Of a stretch of 64,000 nt of DNA, positions 1 to 8,506 are shown piece after piece. Origin of the DNA: an uncultured bacterium (GTDB lineage: Bacteria; Cyanobacteriota; Vampirovibrionia; Gastranaerophilales; Gastranaerophilaceae). Within the stretch, counting starts at the first letter, position 1; each line of letters starts with the position of its first letter. The notes beneath the pieces were generated by a model. That model was not told the origin of the DNA and searched no databases. It was given only the letters and a program-made list of their open reading frames with translations. Position numbers and translations under genes: made by a program. The DNA is taken from the NCBI GenBank assembly GCA_949284415.1, contig CASDVM010000005.1, positions 62,001 to 126,000 of the forward strand. The letters are read 5' to 3'.

Positions 1-561
1 TGAATCAAAGTAGCCTCTTGCCGTAACTCTTGTCATATCATACATTGTTACGGTAACTGTTGCTCTTATTCTTGTATCGACAGCTGCTGCGTTTAAGCCG
101 AATCCTCCAAATCCGCAGATACCTAAAATTCCTATTCTGTCAGGATTAACAAAGTTTAAATTGCTTAAATAGTCAACAGCTGCGCTGAAGTCTTCCGTAT
201 TTATATCCGGTGATGCAACATTACGCGGTTCGCCTCCGCTTTCGCCCGTGTAGGAAGGATCAAATGCCAGAGTTACAAAACCGCGTTCGGCAAGCGTCTG
301 TGCATAACGCCCCGAAACCTGTTCTTTTACGGCTCCGAAAGGACCGCTTATTGCAATGGCTGCTAATTTGCCTTCAGGCATACTTTTTGGCATATATAAG
401 TCGCCCGTTAAATTTATGCCGTATCTGTTTGTAAAATGGACTTTTTCAATATTAACTTTATCGCTTTTCGGAAAAGTTTTGTCCCAATTTTCTGCATTAC
501 TCATAGATGAACCTCCAATCAGTAATAAAAATATAATAAAACTAATTAATACACCTTTCAT
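1..561 (-). CDS. alpha/beta hydrolase, exported, 3' end outside window
   Basis: The gene reads in from 561 and runs off the left edge (187 codons seen). The start has a strong AGGAAGG ribosome site, and the first 25 residues (MKGVLISFIIFLLLIGGSSM) look like a signal peptide. The visible part has the motif GILGICGFGGFG, where the nucleophile elbow carries Cys as in dienelactone-hydrolase-like enzymes, followed by YDMTRV. It probably hydrolyses a small ester or related substrate in the periplasm; the substrate is unknown. It lies 18 bases downstream of a second alpha/beta hydrolase on the same strand, so the two are probably co-transcribed, with a divergent LysR regulator next to them. Confidence 0.75.
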   Translation of the reverse strand, partial: MKGVLISFIIFLLLIGGSSMSNAENWDKTFPKSDKVNIEKVHFTNRYGINLTGDLYMPKSMPEGKLAAIAISGPFGAVKEQVSGRYAQTLAERGFVTLAFDPSYTGESGGEPRNVASPDINTEDFSAAVDYLSNLNFVNPDRIGILGICGFGGFGLNAAAVDTRIRATVTVTMYDMTRVTARGYFDS

Positions 562-579
562 TTACCTTCCTTTCTCGTA

Positions 580-1452
580 TTAAACTTTTGCCGGTACTTT
601 TTGCCGAGCAATCTCTAAAATTACCCCCGCATATTCTTCATGTTTTCCGTAAAAAATATGTGATGCGTCAGGAATTATGATAATTTCGTTGTCTTGCGGA
701 TGTTTGCAATGCGAGTTTATTTTCTCCATAAATCCTTTTGCATCGCCATCTGTCAGGCTGTCTTTTTCGCCTATCACAAATGAACCGTTAATTTTAATAT
801 TATAAAGCGAATCAGTCTCGCCTTCATTGCTTATTACAGGGCAGTTTTTCAGGTTATATGCGTTGTAAAAATCCAGAACCGTGCTTGCACACATTGGTGA
901 AAATCCGCCGAAAAGATACGGAAGAATTTCATTTCCTCTTCCTTCTGCTTCAAATTTTTCAGCAAGTTCAATACATTTTTTTACATTTGGCATAACATTA
1001 AACCAGTGCGCCAGATCTACAGGAGCCGATACAATAAAGTAGTCAACAAAATTATCGGGTGTATTGCCGAGATAATGTATAATTTTGTTTGAACCGAGCG
1101 AGTGTCCCGCAAGTATTATATTTGTAAAGCCGAGTTCTTTTGCGTATTTTACATAACTTTCCACATCTTCATAAACTAGGCTGAAATCGTCATAGACTAC
1201 ACCTGTATACTTTTGTTTACCGGTTGTAAAATCCGAATATGCAATGCATGAAAATGCATCCATAGCGTGTCCTGCAATACAGGCTGTATTATTGGCGTTT
1301 AACAACTCTCCTGCTGCTGTAAGAAGGTCATTTTGAAATACATTACTGCATATTCCGCTCATTATGATAACGACCGTATTCATCGTGTTATCACCCCACA
1401 TCGCTCCTTTTAATTCAAGGCCTCTGGGCGTATTTACTCTTATAATTTTCAT
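580..1452 (-). CDS. alpha/beta fold hydrolase, cytoplasmic
   Basis: This 290-residue protein has the classical serine nucleophile elbow GHSLG (about residue 116), an acidic loop GEKDSLTDGD and a late His in PDASHIFYG, which together give a complete Ser-Asp-His triad. No signal peptide is seen, unlike its downstream neighbour. The start at 1452 has an AGGAGG site seven bases upstream. It may act on acyl or peptide esters; the substrate cannot be read from the sequence. It is the first gene of a two-hydrolase operon transcribed away from the LysR gene, the usual arrangement for a LysR-controlled catabolic or detoxification unit. Confidence 0.75.
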   Translation of the reverse strand: MKIIRVNTPRGLELKGAMWGDNTMNTVVIIMSGICSNVFQNDLLTAAGELLNANNTACIAGHAMDAFSCIAYSDFTTGKQKYTGVVYDDFSLVYEDVESYVKYAKELGFTNIILAGHSLGSNKIIHYLGNTPDNFVDYFIVSAPVDLAHWFNVMPNVKKCIELAEKFEAEGRGNEILPYLFGGFSPMCASTVLDFYNAYNLKNCPVISNEGETDSLYNIKINGSFVIGEKDSLTDGDAKGFMEKINSHCKHPQDNEIIIIPDASHIFYGKHEEYAGVILEIARQKVPAKV

Positions 1453-1525
1453 AAGCTGCCTCCTTTTTATATTATTTACGATTTTTATAAAATAGCAAAT
1501 ACTTATATTACATATTTATCTATAC

Positions 1526-1554
1526 TTGACGGGCATAGTTAAATGCTGTATGAT
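1526..1554 (+). promoter_or_regulatory. promoter of the LysR gene with overlapping dyad
   Basis: TTGACG (1526-1531) and TATGAT (1549-1554) are separated by 17 bases. A dyad CATA-N11-TATG (1534-1552) sits between and over the -10 box, the size expected for a LysR-type T-N11-A binding site, which suggests autoregulation. The predicted start point (about 1561) lies directly before the AAGGAGG site. Confidence 0.6.
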
Positions 1555-1572
1555 TAAATACAAGGAGGTTAT

Positions 1573-2502
1573 ATGGAGGTTCGGGTTTTAAGATATTTTC
1601 TTACCGTTGCAAGAGAAGGAAGTATTACGGGAGCTGCAAATTATCTTCATCTCACACAACCTACGCTTTCAAGACAGCTTCAGGATTTGGAGAAAGAATT
1701 GGGGCAGAAACTGCTTATAAGGGGAAAACATAAAGTAATTCTTACTCCTGAAGGCATGATGCTTCGAAAACGTGCTGAGGAAATTGTTGAGCTGGTTGAG
1801 AAAACAGAAGCTGATTTCAGGTCTATAAATGATATAATAGGCGGAGATATTTATATAGGAAGCGGAGAAACCGATTCTATGAAATATATAGCTGAAATTA
1901 TGAAAGATATTCAGCAGATTTATCCTGATATAAAATTTCATATATACAGCGGAAATGCAGAAGATGTAACGGAGAAATTAGATAAAGGTTTGTTAGACTT
2001 CGGAATTTTGATACAACCCATAGATTTGTCAAAATATAATAATATTGCATTGCCGGAAAAAGATGTATGGGGTGTTATAATGCGTAAAGACAGTCCGCTT
2101 GCGAATAAAAAAGAAATTAAACTTGAAGATTTGATATCTGTTCCTCTTATAGCATCAAGGCAAATGTCTGAAAAATATTCTGCCCGCAGCGGATTTCTGA
2201 GCTGGTTTGGTAAAGATTTTAAAAAGCTCAATATTGTTGCGACTTACAATCTTGTTTATAATGCTGCGATTATGGTAAAAGCAGGAATTGGGTATGCTGT
2301 TACTTTAGACAAGCTTGTAAATACTACAGGAGACAGCGAAATATGTTTCAGGCCGTTAAGCCCGAGACTCGAATCCGGACTTGATATTGTCTGGAAAAAG
2401 TATCAGGTATTTTCTCCTGCTGCAAAATTGTTTTTAGACAGATTATATGAAAAATTCGTTAATGATGAATACGGAAAAAATAATAAAAAATGTAAAACGT
2501 AA
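1573..2502 (+). CDS. LysR-family transcriptional regulator
   Basis: This is a 309-residue LysR-type activator/repressor. The N-terminal winged helix (MEVRVLRYFLTVAREGSITG, then AANYLHLTQPTLSRQLQDLE) is canonical, and residues 90-300 match the periplasmic-binding-protein-like effector domain. The start has AAGGAGG seven bases upstream. It is divergent from two alpha/beta hydrolase genes, so these are the likely targets; the inducer is unknown. Length and domain order are normal for the family. Confidence 0.9.
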   Translation: MEVRVLRYFLTVAREGSITGAANYLHLTQPTLSRQLQDLEKELGQKLLIRGKHKVILTPEGMMLRKRAEEIVELVEKTEADFRSINDIIGGDIYIGSGETDSMKYIAEIMKDIQQIYPDIKFHIYSGNAEDVTEKLDKGLLDFGILIQPIDLSKYNNIALPEKDVWGVIMRKDSPLANKKEIKLEDLISVPLIASRQMSEKYSARSGFLSWFGKDFKKLNIVATYNLVYNAAIMVKAGIGYAVTLDKLVNTTGDSEICFRPLSPRLESGLDIVWKKYQVFSPAAKLFLDRLYEKFVNDEYGKNNKKCKT

Positions 2503-2568
2503 ATTAAATGCGGATTGCTTATTTTTAATAAAGGTTTTGAAGATTTTATAAAACTTGAATTCAAATCT

Positions 2569-3540
2569 CTATTTTATTTTCTGCCATATCAACGGTATTT
2601 TTAAAGTGTTGTTACCCAAACCCTGAATCAGAAATTCAGATAAGGGTTTAAATCTGCCGTTTTTATTTAATGCCTCGATAAGCGGATGTTTTTTCATAAA
2701 TCTTATATTTCTATCCTTATCAACTAAGACTGTATCTTTTAAAGGAATTGTTTTATCTGCTATATAAAGATGTTCTTGTAAATGGTTGCCAAGTACAAAA
2801 ATCCCATTAGTTTCAAGCTTATTATATATTTTTTCTATAAGTTCATATATTATTTTTCTTTTGTTTGTCTCAATATTAGGCTTATCTCCATATTTAAATA
2901 CTCCGTTTAAATCATTATCTGTCAACTGATAAATTGCATTTCTGAAAAATATGGCTCCGGTTTTCTTGTGCTTATTAAATGTTTCTATATCTTTAATATC
3001 ACCCTTAATAAAACTAACATTTTCCTTGCATGATTTTTTCGGAATGAAATATTTTTGAGGATAAAAATCAATATTATCAAATCGTATTGTATATACAAGG
3101 TCAGAAACATTATTAACAGGGAATGTTGGTTTATCTGTTTCTATAAAATTTGTATGAAAAATTTGACTTAAGAATTGTTTACTATTTTCACTATTATGGT
3201 TTACTAAAAATCCGTCTTCTGCCAGAGGATGTATTGCATAAATTCCTTTATGAGCAAAATCTATAGCTTTACTGCTTTTATCTATAGAATAAATCTTGTA
3301 TTTTTGACGATTGTTAAAGAGCGTATTAACGGATAGAGCTTCTTCACCGTTAGAACCTGCGTACACTAATATGTCAGCCCCGTTTGGAAATTCTTTTTCT
3401 ATAATTTTAACAGACCTTTGTAAAACTTCCGGATTATGATAAAAATTTGTGCTGATTGAATTTCCGGTATCATCATCAATCATATTATAACTTTTAAAAT
3501 TTATATTAGAATGCGACTGTGTTATTGAATTAATTTTCAT
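2569..3540 (-). CDS. CheR-like SAM-dependent methyltransferase with N-terminal F-x tag
   Basis: This 323-residue protein shows CheR-type landmarks in order: the SAM loop VYAGSNGEEALSV (about 60-72), an acidic position followed by SKAIDFAHKGIYAI as in CheR, and IFFRNAIYQL where CheR has FCRNVLIYF. No chemotaxis genes are in the window and the CheR N-terminal helical domain is missing. The first 18 residues contain NINFKS, resembling the short N-terminal F-K/G motif of several unrelated proteins here (4069, 36606, 49427). It might methylate a protein carboxylate or a small molecule; the target is unknown. No clear ribosome site precedes the ATG. Confidence 0.55.
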   Translation of the reverse strand: MKINSITQSHSNINFKSYNMIDDDTGNSISTNFYHNPEVLQRSVKIIEKEFPNGADILVYAGSNGEEALSVNTLFNNRQKYKIYSIDKSSKAIDFAHKGIYAIHPLAEDGFLVNHNSENSKQFLSQIFHTNFIETDKPTFPVNNVSDLVYTIRFDNIDFYPQKYFIPKKSCKENVSFIKGDIKDIETFNKHKKTGAIFFRNAIYQLTDNDLNGVFKYGDKPNIETNKRKIIYELIEKIYNKLETNGIFVLGNHLQEHLYIADKTIPLKDTVLVDKDRNIRFMKKHPLIEALNKNGRFKPLSEFLIQGLGNNTLKIPLIWQKIK

Positions 3541-3627
3541 ATTTATGAATAAAACGGAACAAAAAAATTTTTGCGTTTAAGTTTTGTATAAATAATTATC
3601 CGCTGATTACCCGCAAGCATTTTTGCA

Positions 3628-3806
3628 TTAAAAAAGAGGGCTTGAAATCCTCTTAAAATGGCGTGAACAACGAGGCTGTCTTGACCTGCTCGCGTTAAAC
3701 GGGACTACGGTTGACGCCTTCAATGCCGTTGGCATTTTGTCGTCAAACCTCCGCCCTCTGCTCGCAGGTCGTTCGAACTCAAAAAGAGTTCTCCCCTCTA
3801 TCATAC
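3628..3806 (-). ncRNA. GC-rich structured element, possible small RNA, family not recognised
   Basis: The stretch is much richer in G+C than its surroundings and has nested complementary arms: GACCTGC (3683-3689) with GCAGGTC (3764-3770), TTGACG (3711-3716) with CGTCAA (3741-3746), AATGCC (3722-3727) with GGCATT (3731-3736), and a separate hairpin GAACTC/GAGTTC (3775-3791). Read on the minus strand it ends in the stem AAGAGG/CCTCTT followed by T residues, as a terminated transcript would. Parts resemble the neighbouring tRNA-Asp (AACNACGAGGCT). It could also be a repeat or a tRNA-derived remnant. No open reading frame accounts for it. Confidence 0.35.
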
Positions 3807-3810
3807 AAAA

Positions 3811-3845
3811 TTAAAAAGCGGTAGAAAAATCTACCGCTTTTTAAT
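3811..3845 (-). terminator. intrinsic terminator of tRNA-Asp
   Basis: A perfect stem AAAAAGCGGTAGA / TCTACCGCTTTTT with a 4-base loop lies directly 3' of the tRNA. Both flanks are A/T-rich, so it could act in either direction. Confidence 0.8.
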
Positions 3846-3846
3846 T

Positions 3847-3921
3847 CGGGAACGACGAGGCTCGAACTCGCGACCTCATGCGTGACAGGCATGCGCTCTA
3901 ACCAAACTGAGCTACGCTCCC
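3847..3921 (-). tRNA. trnD: tRNA-Asp (GUC)
   Basis: Read on the minus strand, the acceptor arms GGGAGCG and CGTTCCC pair and flank a D-arm (GTAGCTCAGTTTGGTTAGAGC), the anticodon loop CTGTCAC with anticodon GUC, and the T-arm GCGAGTTCGAGCCTCGT. The discriminator is G, and the CCA end is not encoded. Total length is 75 bases. Confidence 0.95.
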
Positions 3922-4068
3922 TTATTTATTTATCAGTGTCTGTCGACATTTTTTATTATAATATGCTGATTTTTTTTTTGCAAGTAGGTAATTTATTTTT
4001 TTATGAAAAAGTGTAAATAAATTGCTTTTTTAGTAGCAATTTATTTTTTCAGGCACATTTATTTTTAT

Positions 4069-4827
4069 ATGAATAGTGTGAATAATATAAATAATAATTT
4101 TTCTTTTAAGGGAAGATGTCCGCAGATTAAAGATGCCCAGTGGGTATGTCATGTCGTAAATACTGCATATCCGCATGTTTCTACTACGAGATTCAGCGCG
4201 CCTATGTTTAAGATTAAACAAAAAAATCCTGAGTTGTATAATGAATTTTTAAACCAAAATCCGTTTCATTTTTCAGCCCCGTTTAATTTTGAACAATTAA
4301 AACTCGTTGCTATATTTGATTGGCAAAAGCGTCTGATTGATAAATTAAACAGAGTCAGAAAAGAATGGCAGTGCGGTTGTAAAACGGACTCAAGAAGGGT
4401 AAATAATTTATTAGGGCAATTAAAGTATAATAAAATCGGTAATTGCGGTGAAGATGCAATGTTAGCAGAAGCAATTTTGAAACTTAACGGCGTTGATAAT
4501 GCCTGTACTGCAGGGTTGAAAGTTAATAATTTAAATATTGACCATTCAGTTTGTGTGTTTAATCGTGACGGTTCAAGTTTTGACGGTAAAGTTACAAGAA
4601 ACACTATAGTTATTGATCCATGGCTTGGAGCGGCTGATTTTGCTTCTAATATGTTTTTAAAATACAAAAATCTTTGTAAACAATACTTTTTTAATCTTAA
4701 AGATAACTCAAAAATAGGTTTTAGGGATATAAAAAGTTTGAATATACCCGGCGAGGAAGCCTTATTACTGACATTAAGGCATGAAAAGCTGATGTTCCCG
4801 GGTATAACCAAGGAATTTATGCAGTAA
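4069..4827 (+). CDS. predicted papain-like/transglutaminase-like cysteine peptidase with N-terminal F-K-G tag
   Basis: This 252-residue protein of unknown family has three spaced motifs that look like a papain-fold triad: GNCGED (Cys near residue 126), NIDHSVCVF (His near 165) and VIDPWLG (Asp near 187). The N-terminus NNNFSFKGRC carries the short F-K-G motif seen in other lineage-restricted proteins of this window. There is no signal peptide or membrane segment and no obvious ribosome site. It is monocistronic and ends at a shared bidirectional terminator. A role as protease, transglutaminase or secreted effector is inference only. Confidence 0.5.
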   Translation: MNSVNNINNNFSFKGRCPQIKDAQWVCHVVNTAYPHVSTTRFSAPMFKIKQKNPELYNEFLNQNPFHFSAPFNFEQLKLVAIFDWQKRLIDKLNRVRKEWQCGCKTDSRRVNNLLGQLKYNKIGNCGEDAMLAEAILKLNGVDNACTAGLKVNNLNIDHSVCVFNRDGSSFDGKVTRNTIVIDPWLGAADFASNMFLKYKNLCKQYFFNLKDNSKIGFRDIKSLNIPGEEALLLTLRHEKLMFPGITKEFMQ

Positions 4828-4865
4828 AAAACAGCTTCTTAAACTATAAGAAGCTGTTTTTTTTA
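4828..4865. terminator. bidirectional intrinsic terminator
   Basis: AACAGCTTCTTA and TAAGAAGCTGTT form a 12-bp stem flanked by A and T runs, between the convergent 4069 gene and the GH57 gene. Confidence 0.85.
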
Positions 4866-4880
4866 TCTTTTTTTTTAGTT

Positions 4881-6599
4881 TTAGTTATATAAAGGTGCAA
4901 GTTTTGCCGATTGCTGCGGGATTACACCTTCTTCTATTGATTGATAAACTCTGTAATCAATTACGGGGAAGCAGTTATCGATGCTTTCAATTTCTTTAAG
5001 TTTTGCCTCATCAATATTACCGCTTTCAATCATATCACAGATTGTTTCAAATCTGTCAACATGTTCTCTAAATCTGTCCGTAGCATAGTCTTTAGCCTGC
5101 CATGTCGTAATCAAAAACGGCCAGTCAGAACTTTGTAATAACAGATTTTCTCTTGCCATCTGATTTAATGCTCTATGCAGAAGTTTATCCTGAGGGATTT
5201 CCGGATATTTATCTGCAATTGCATTAATTCGTTTTTCGCAGGCATGAATTATCGGCCACATCCATTCCGTTAAATGGTTGTTCCATACATAGAAATGCCC
5301 GCCCTGTCCCCATGAGCTTTCAGGTATTTGTATAGCTTCTTTAGGCGGATATTTATGAATATATTCCCCTGCGGTCATTCTTTCAACTTCCGGAAGGTAT
5401 ATTGCGAATTTTTTAATTACCTGTTTAATAAATTCAACACCTTCAAACCACCAGTGGCCGAACAGTTCTGTGTCGAATGAAACCATAACAAGACCTTCTT
5501 TACCTGTTGCATTTTTGTAATCGTTGAGCATGTGGTAAATTAATGTTGTATAGTGATCTGTATTTTCATTAACTTTATTTAGCGCCAAAACGGGGTCATA
5601 AAGCATTTTATCGCCTAAATCGGTAGTTGGAGAAGTTATTCTCCAGTAATGCATACCTGATTTGTCGTCTTTTTTATGGAATTCTCTGTAAACTCCATCC
5701 CCCGGATATCCGTCAGCAGCCGACCAAACCTGATAGCCTGCTCTGTCGTTTCTCCCCATAACTGCCACCTGAGCATCGGGCAGCCAGTATGCTGAATATG
5801 TGTCATAGCCTGTTGCCGGACGTTCCGGAAGCGGAATGTATTCAATGTTTCCGTAAACACCGATGACACGTCTGTTTCCGATTGAATTTCCGCCTTCTAT
5901 AACATGAGATTCAGTGAAGAAGTATTCAATGTCGTTATTTTGTAATGTTACTTCAATTGCCGGTCTCCAGTGTTTTTTACCGTCTTTTCCGACATATTCG
6001 TAGCCCTGTCTGTAAGCGCATTCAGGAAGCCAGCATCCGCAAGCTTTTTTACCGAATAATCTTTTTGTGGTATCAGAACCTACTTTAAATTGAGCGTTAA
6101 GGTTGCTGTCAGTCGCAAGAAGCGGTGAAAATCCGTGTGTTGCTCCTGATGTCGTAATTTCAATACAACCTAAATCCTGATATTTTTTAAATTGTGCGAT
6201 TAAGTCCATTCCGTATTTATTTACGAAAGCATCCTTGATGTTAGAAAACCAGTCAAAGTAATATTTTGCCAAGTATTTTAAGTGCTGAGAATGAGCAACT
6301 TTAGGATCAGGATATCTTTCTAAATCCTTAGATACCTGTGCAATTCTTGAATCAAGGTATTTTACAAAACCTTCCTGCAGATATCTGTCGTTAAGCTGTT
6401 CTGCCAGAATCGGGGTAATACCTACCGTAAGTTTTGCTTTGATACCTTCTTCATACAGCTCTGATATTGCATTCAGCAATGGAACGTATGTTTCTGCCAT
6501 ACATTCATAAAGATTTTCTTCCCCGAAAGGCCACATACCGGCTTTTCTGTAATAAGGAAGGTGGCTGTGTAACATAAATACGAATTGTCCTACTGACAT
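4881..6599 (-). CDS. GH57 1,4-alpha-glucan branching enzyme
   Basis: This GH57 (beta/alpha)7-barrel enzyme would make alpha-1,6 branches in glycogen. The opening GQFVFMLHSHLPYYRKAG is typical. The nucleophile Glu lies in CGCWLPECAY (about residue 193) and the acid/base Asp in VSFDTELFGHWWFEG (about 376), followed by a C-terminal helical domain. I place the start at the ATG at 6599: GGAGG lies eight bases before it. A second in-frame ATG four codons upstream overlaps that ribosome site. Length (572 residues) fits the family. It stands alone, without other glycogen genes nearby. Confidence 0.88.
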   Translation of the reverse strand: MSVGQFVFMLHSHLPYYRKAGMWPFGEENLYECMAETYVPLLNAISELYEEGIKAKLTVGITPILAEQLNDRYLQEGFVKYLDSRIAQVSKDLERYPDPKVAHSQHLKYLAKYYFDWFSNIKDAFVNKYGMDLIAQFKKYQDLGCIEITTSGATHGFSPLLATDSNLNAQFKVGSDTTKRLFGKKACGCWLPECAYRQGYEYVGKDGKKHWRPAIEVTLQNNDIEYFFTESHVIEGGNSIGNRRVIGVYGNIEYIPLPERPATGYDTYSAYWLPDAQVAVMGRNDRAGYQVWSAADGYPGDGVYREFHKKDDKSGMHYWRITSPTTDLGDKMLYDPVLALNKVNENTDHYTTLIYHMLNDYKNATGKEGLVMVSFDTELFGHWWFEGVEFIKQVIKKFAIYLPEVERMTAGEYIHKYPPKEAIQIPESSWGQGGHFYVWNNHLTEWMWPIIHACEKRINAIADKYPEIPQDKLLHRALNQMARENLLLQSSDWPFLITTWQAKDYATDRFREHVDRFETICDMIESGNIDEAKLKEIESIDNCFPVIDYRVYQSIEEGVIPQQSAKLAPLYN

Positions 6600-6818
6600 T
6601 TGTGCCTCCATATCTCATTTAAACGAATTATTATATAACTATAATTCTTACTTATATATTATTTATACCACAAACGGGTAAAAAATATAATCCTTAAGAA
6701 CTAATTCTTGTGTATAATGTTACAATTTTTAACAGTAAAAAATACACTAAATACTACAAAAGTAATAACTGTCTTAAAATAAGCTTTTTGAAATATCTTA
6801 ACAAAGATTGTTTATATA

Positions 6819-6847
6819 TTGCAAATTGAAATTTTTTTGTATAAAAT
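6819..6847 (+). promoter_or_regulatory. rpsT promoter
   Basis: TTGCAA (6819-6824) and TAAAAT (6842-6847) are spaced by 17 bases. The leader that follows has a small hairpin TCCGG/CCGGA (6873-6891) before the coding start, a possible site for S20 feedback. Confidence 0.55.
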
Positions 6848-6920
6848 AAATCTGCTCACATCCTCAAAATGTTCCGGAGTCATTAACCGGACGTAAGAGT
6901 AAAGAAAGGCAAAAACGAAA

Positions 6921-7190
6921 ATGGCAAATATTAAATCTGCTAAAAAAAGAGTATTAATAGCTGAAAGAAACAGAGTTAGAAATGTTGCTTTCAAAACTTC
7001 AATAAAAACAGCTGTTAAGAAAGTATTGGAACTGGCTAAAGCTGATGATAAAGAAGCTTTAAACACAGCAATGTCAAGAGCATATCAGTTGTGCGACAAA
7101 GCTGTTTCAAAAGGTATTTTGCATAAAAATACCGCAGCCAGAAAGAAATCAAGATTAACAAAGGCCGTAAACAAATTACAGTCAAAATAA
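6921..7190 (+). CDS. rpsT: 30S ribosomal protein S20
   Basis: This 89-residue basic protein opens MANIKSAKKRVLIAERNRVR and shows the typical S20 three-helix pattern, ending with RLTKAVNKLQ. It binds 16S rRNA early in small-subunit assembly. It is a single-gene unit with its own promoter, an untranslated leader of about 65 bases and an intrinsic terminator just downstream. Confidence 0.97.
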   Translation: MANIKSAKKRVLIAERNRVRNVAFKTSIKTAVKKVLELAKADDKEALNTAMSRAYQLCDKAVSKGILHKNTAARKKSRLTKAVNKLQSK

Positions 7191-7210
7191 TCCGCTGATT
7201 TAAAAACTTA

Positions 7211-7246
7211 TAAGAACTGTCTTTTGAAAAAGAGACGGTTCTTTTA
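7211..7246 (+). terminator. rpsT terminator
   Basis: AAGAACTGTCTTTT and AAAGAGACGGTTCTT form a long stem followed by T residues. It directly abuts the next promoter. Confidence 0.8.
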
Positions 7247-7248
7247 TG

Positions 7249-7359
7249 TTGAAAAATAAGAAAAATCTGTTATAATTAATAATATGAAGTTAAAATAATA
7301 ATAGAAAAAGAAGGAGTTGCTATGGAAAGTTTATTAAGAAATGAAAATCGGGGGGGGGG
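7249..7359 (+). promoter_or_regulatory. pilin leader cassette, copy 1
   Basis: TTGAAA (7249-7254), a 16-base spacer and TATAAT (7271-7276) are followed by a leader, an AAGGAG site and an ATG at 7322. Near-identical cassettes occur at 25238 and 61713. All three lead into a short coding stretch and a ten-G run. Confidence 0.75.
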
Positions 7360-8442
7360 CACTCTCAGTTAGCAGAGGGCAAGAAGTCAGGAAGTCAGGT
7401 TGTATACATTAATGTCATTGCGCATTTATTGCGCAATCTAAAATTTGTCATAAAAAGATCGCGCACCATATGCGCGATGACGGGTCTTAATATTCAATCC
7501 CTCGCCCTTTGGAGAGAGGGTGTCCGAAGGACAGGAGAGGGGCTTGTTGGAAGGCAGGAGGTCAGGAAGCGCGGAGGGCAAGCTAATATCAGTAAAGAGG
7601 ATTTGAATACTCCCACTATAACTAATTTAAATGTAATCAGCCTGCCATCTTGCCCTCAGAACTTTTGTTCTTCTGATTGTTACCCTCCCCAACCTTCCCT
7701 AATCAGGGAGGGAAAACCCGCCTTTACCTTGGCGGAAGTATTGATAACCCTTGGCATAATCGGGGTTGTAGCTGCCATGACAATGCCCGCTTTGATTGCG
7801 AATTATAAGAATAAGGAACTTGCAGTACGTGCTAAGCGTACTTATTCAGTTATATCTCAGGCTATAAAACTTTATGAAGCTGAGAATGAAACTCCCGGCG
7901 ATGTTACGGGATTGTTTGATACTTCAAAAACGTCAAAAGAAGTTTTAACGAATTTTTCAAAATATTTTGACGGTGCAAAACTTTGCTTAAGTCCGTCTAA
8001 AGATTGTGAGATGTATGCGCATAATGTATTATGGGCAAGTGCTTTATATAAGCCTGATTCCGGTGCTTTTGCAGATAGCTCTTGGAAATCAAATCCGCTA
8101 ATTGTTTTGAAAGATGGTTCTTTTATTGGTTTACAGCAGTTTTCTAAATGTACGGAGATTACTACTTCGAATTCTTATGATAGTGATGGAAATCTTGTTG
8201 TGGATAAAGATGGAAATCCTGTAACTTATACTTCTACACGCAACTATTGTGCTTCGCTTAGGTTTGATACAAACGGTAATTCGGGACCGAATCAATATGG
8301 AGCAGATGCGTTTGAACTAAGAATACGCGAAGACGGTAAGGCCAGTGGTTGGAGTAAAACAGGCTGGGAGAGTCTTCAAAATATTTTACAAGGTGGTAAT
8401 CCGATTTATACAAAATACGTTGAAGGGCAGAAAAAAGATTAA
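7322..8442 (+). CDS. prepilin-like protein, frame-disrupted at a ten-G run
   Basis: From the well-placed ATG at 7322 (AAGGAG upstream) translation ends after 16 residues because the G run holds ten bases. One extra G would make a single frame to 8442. Without it, the longest continuous frame starts at a TTG at 7429. The pilin core KPAFTLAEVLITLGIIGVVA, with the conserved Glu at +5, lies far inside the protein, behind about 100 residues that translate dispersed repeats. The body has a TNGNSGPNQYG motif comparable to the D-x-N-G-x-x-x-P-N-x-x-G motif of the other pilins, but lacks their C-terminal DGW-x-I-K-x-DYPW. It may be phase-variable or a decaying gene. Confidence 0.7.
7350..7359 (+). repeat. 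ten-G homopolymer near pilin start
   Basis: Ten consecutive G at codons 10-13 of the frame starting at 7322. With ten, the frame ends at a TAG 13 bases later; with eleven it stays open. Confidence 0.9.
7380..7720. repeat. dispersed repeats inside the pilin 5' region
   Basis: Contains GAAGTCAGGAAGTCAGG-type sequence (7383-7399), an inverted GCGCAA/TTGCGC-rich pair (7419-7480), a CCCTTTGGAGAGAGGG palindrome (about 7503-7520), GGAAGGCAGGAGGTCAGG (about 7549) and its inverted partner CCTGCCATCTTGCCCTC (about 7641). The same families recur near 22790, 25370, 48990 and 54720. Confidence 0.6.
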
Positions 8443-8471
8443 TAAAAGTTCATAAAAAATTATTATATTTA

Positions 8472-8500
8472 TTGCAACGTTATAAAAAAAGTGGTAAAAT
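8472..8500 (+). promoter_or_regulatory. promoter giving a leaderless transcript
   Basis: TTGCAA (8472-8477), 17 bases, TAAAAT (8495-8500), then exactly six bases to the ATG at 8507. Transcription would start at or next to the start codon. Confidence 0.6.
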
Positions 8501-8506
8501 ATAGAT

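Noticed and set aside
3661-3806. Second tRNA or tmRNA beside tRNA-Asp
   Set aside because: A GTTCGAAC T-loop-like string and AGAGGG/CCCTCT ends exist, but no anticodon arm, D-arm or proper acceptor could be assembled.
4266-4811. 181-codon minus-strand frame opposite the papain-like gene
   Set aside because: Shadow frame without ribosome site; the plus strand shows catalytic motifs and ends at a terminator.
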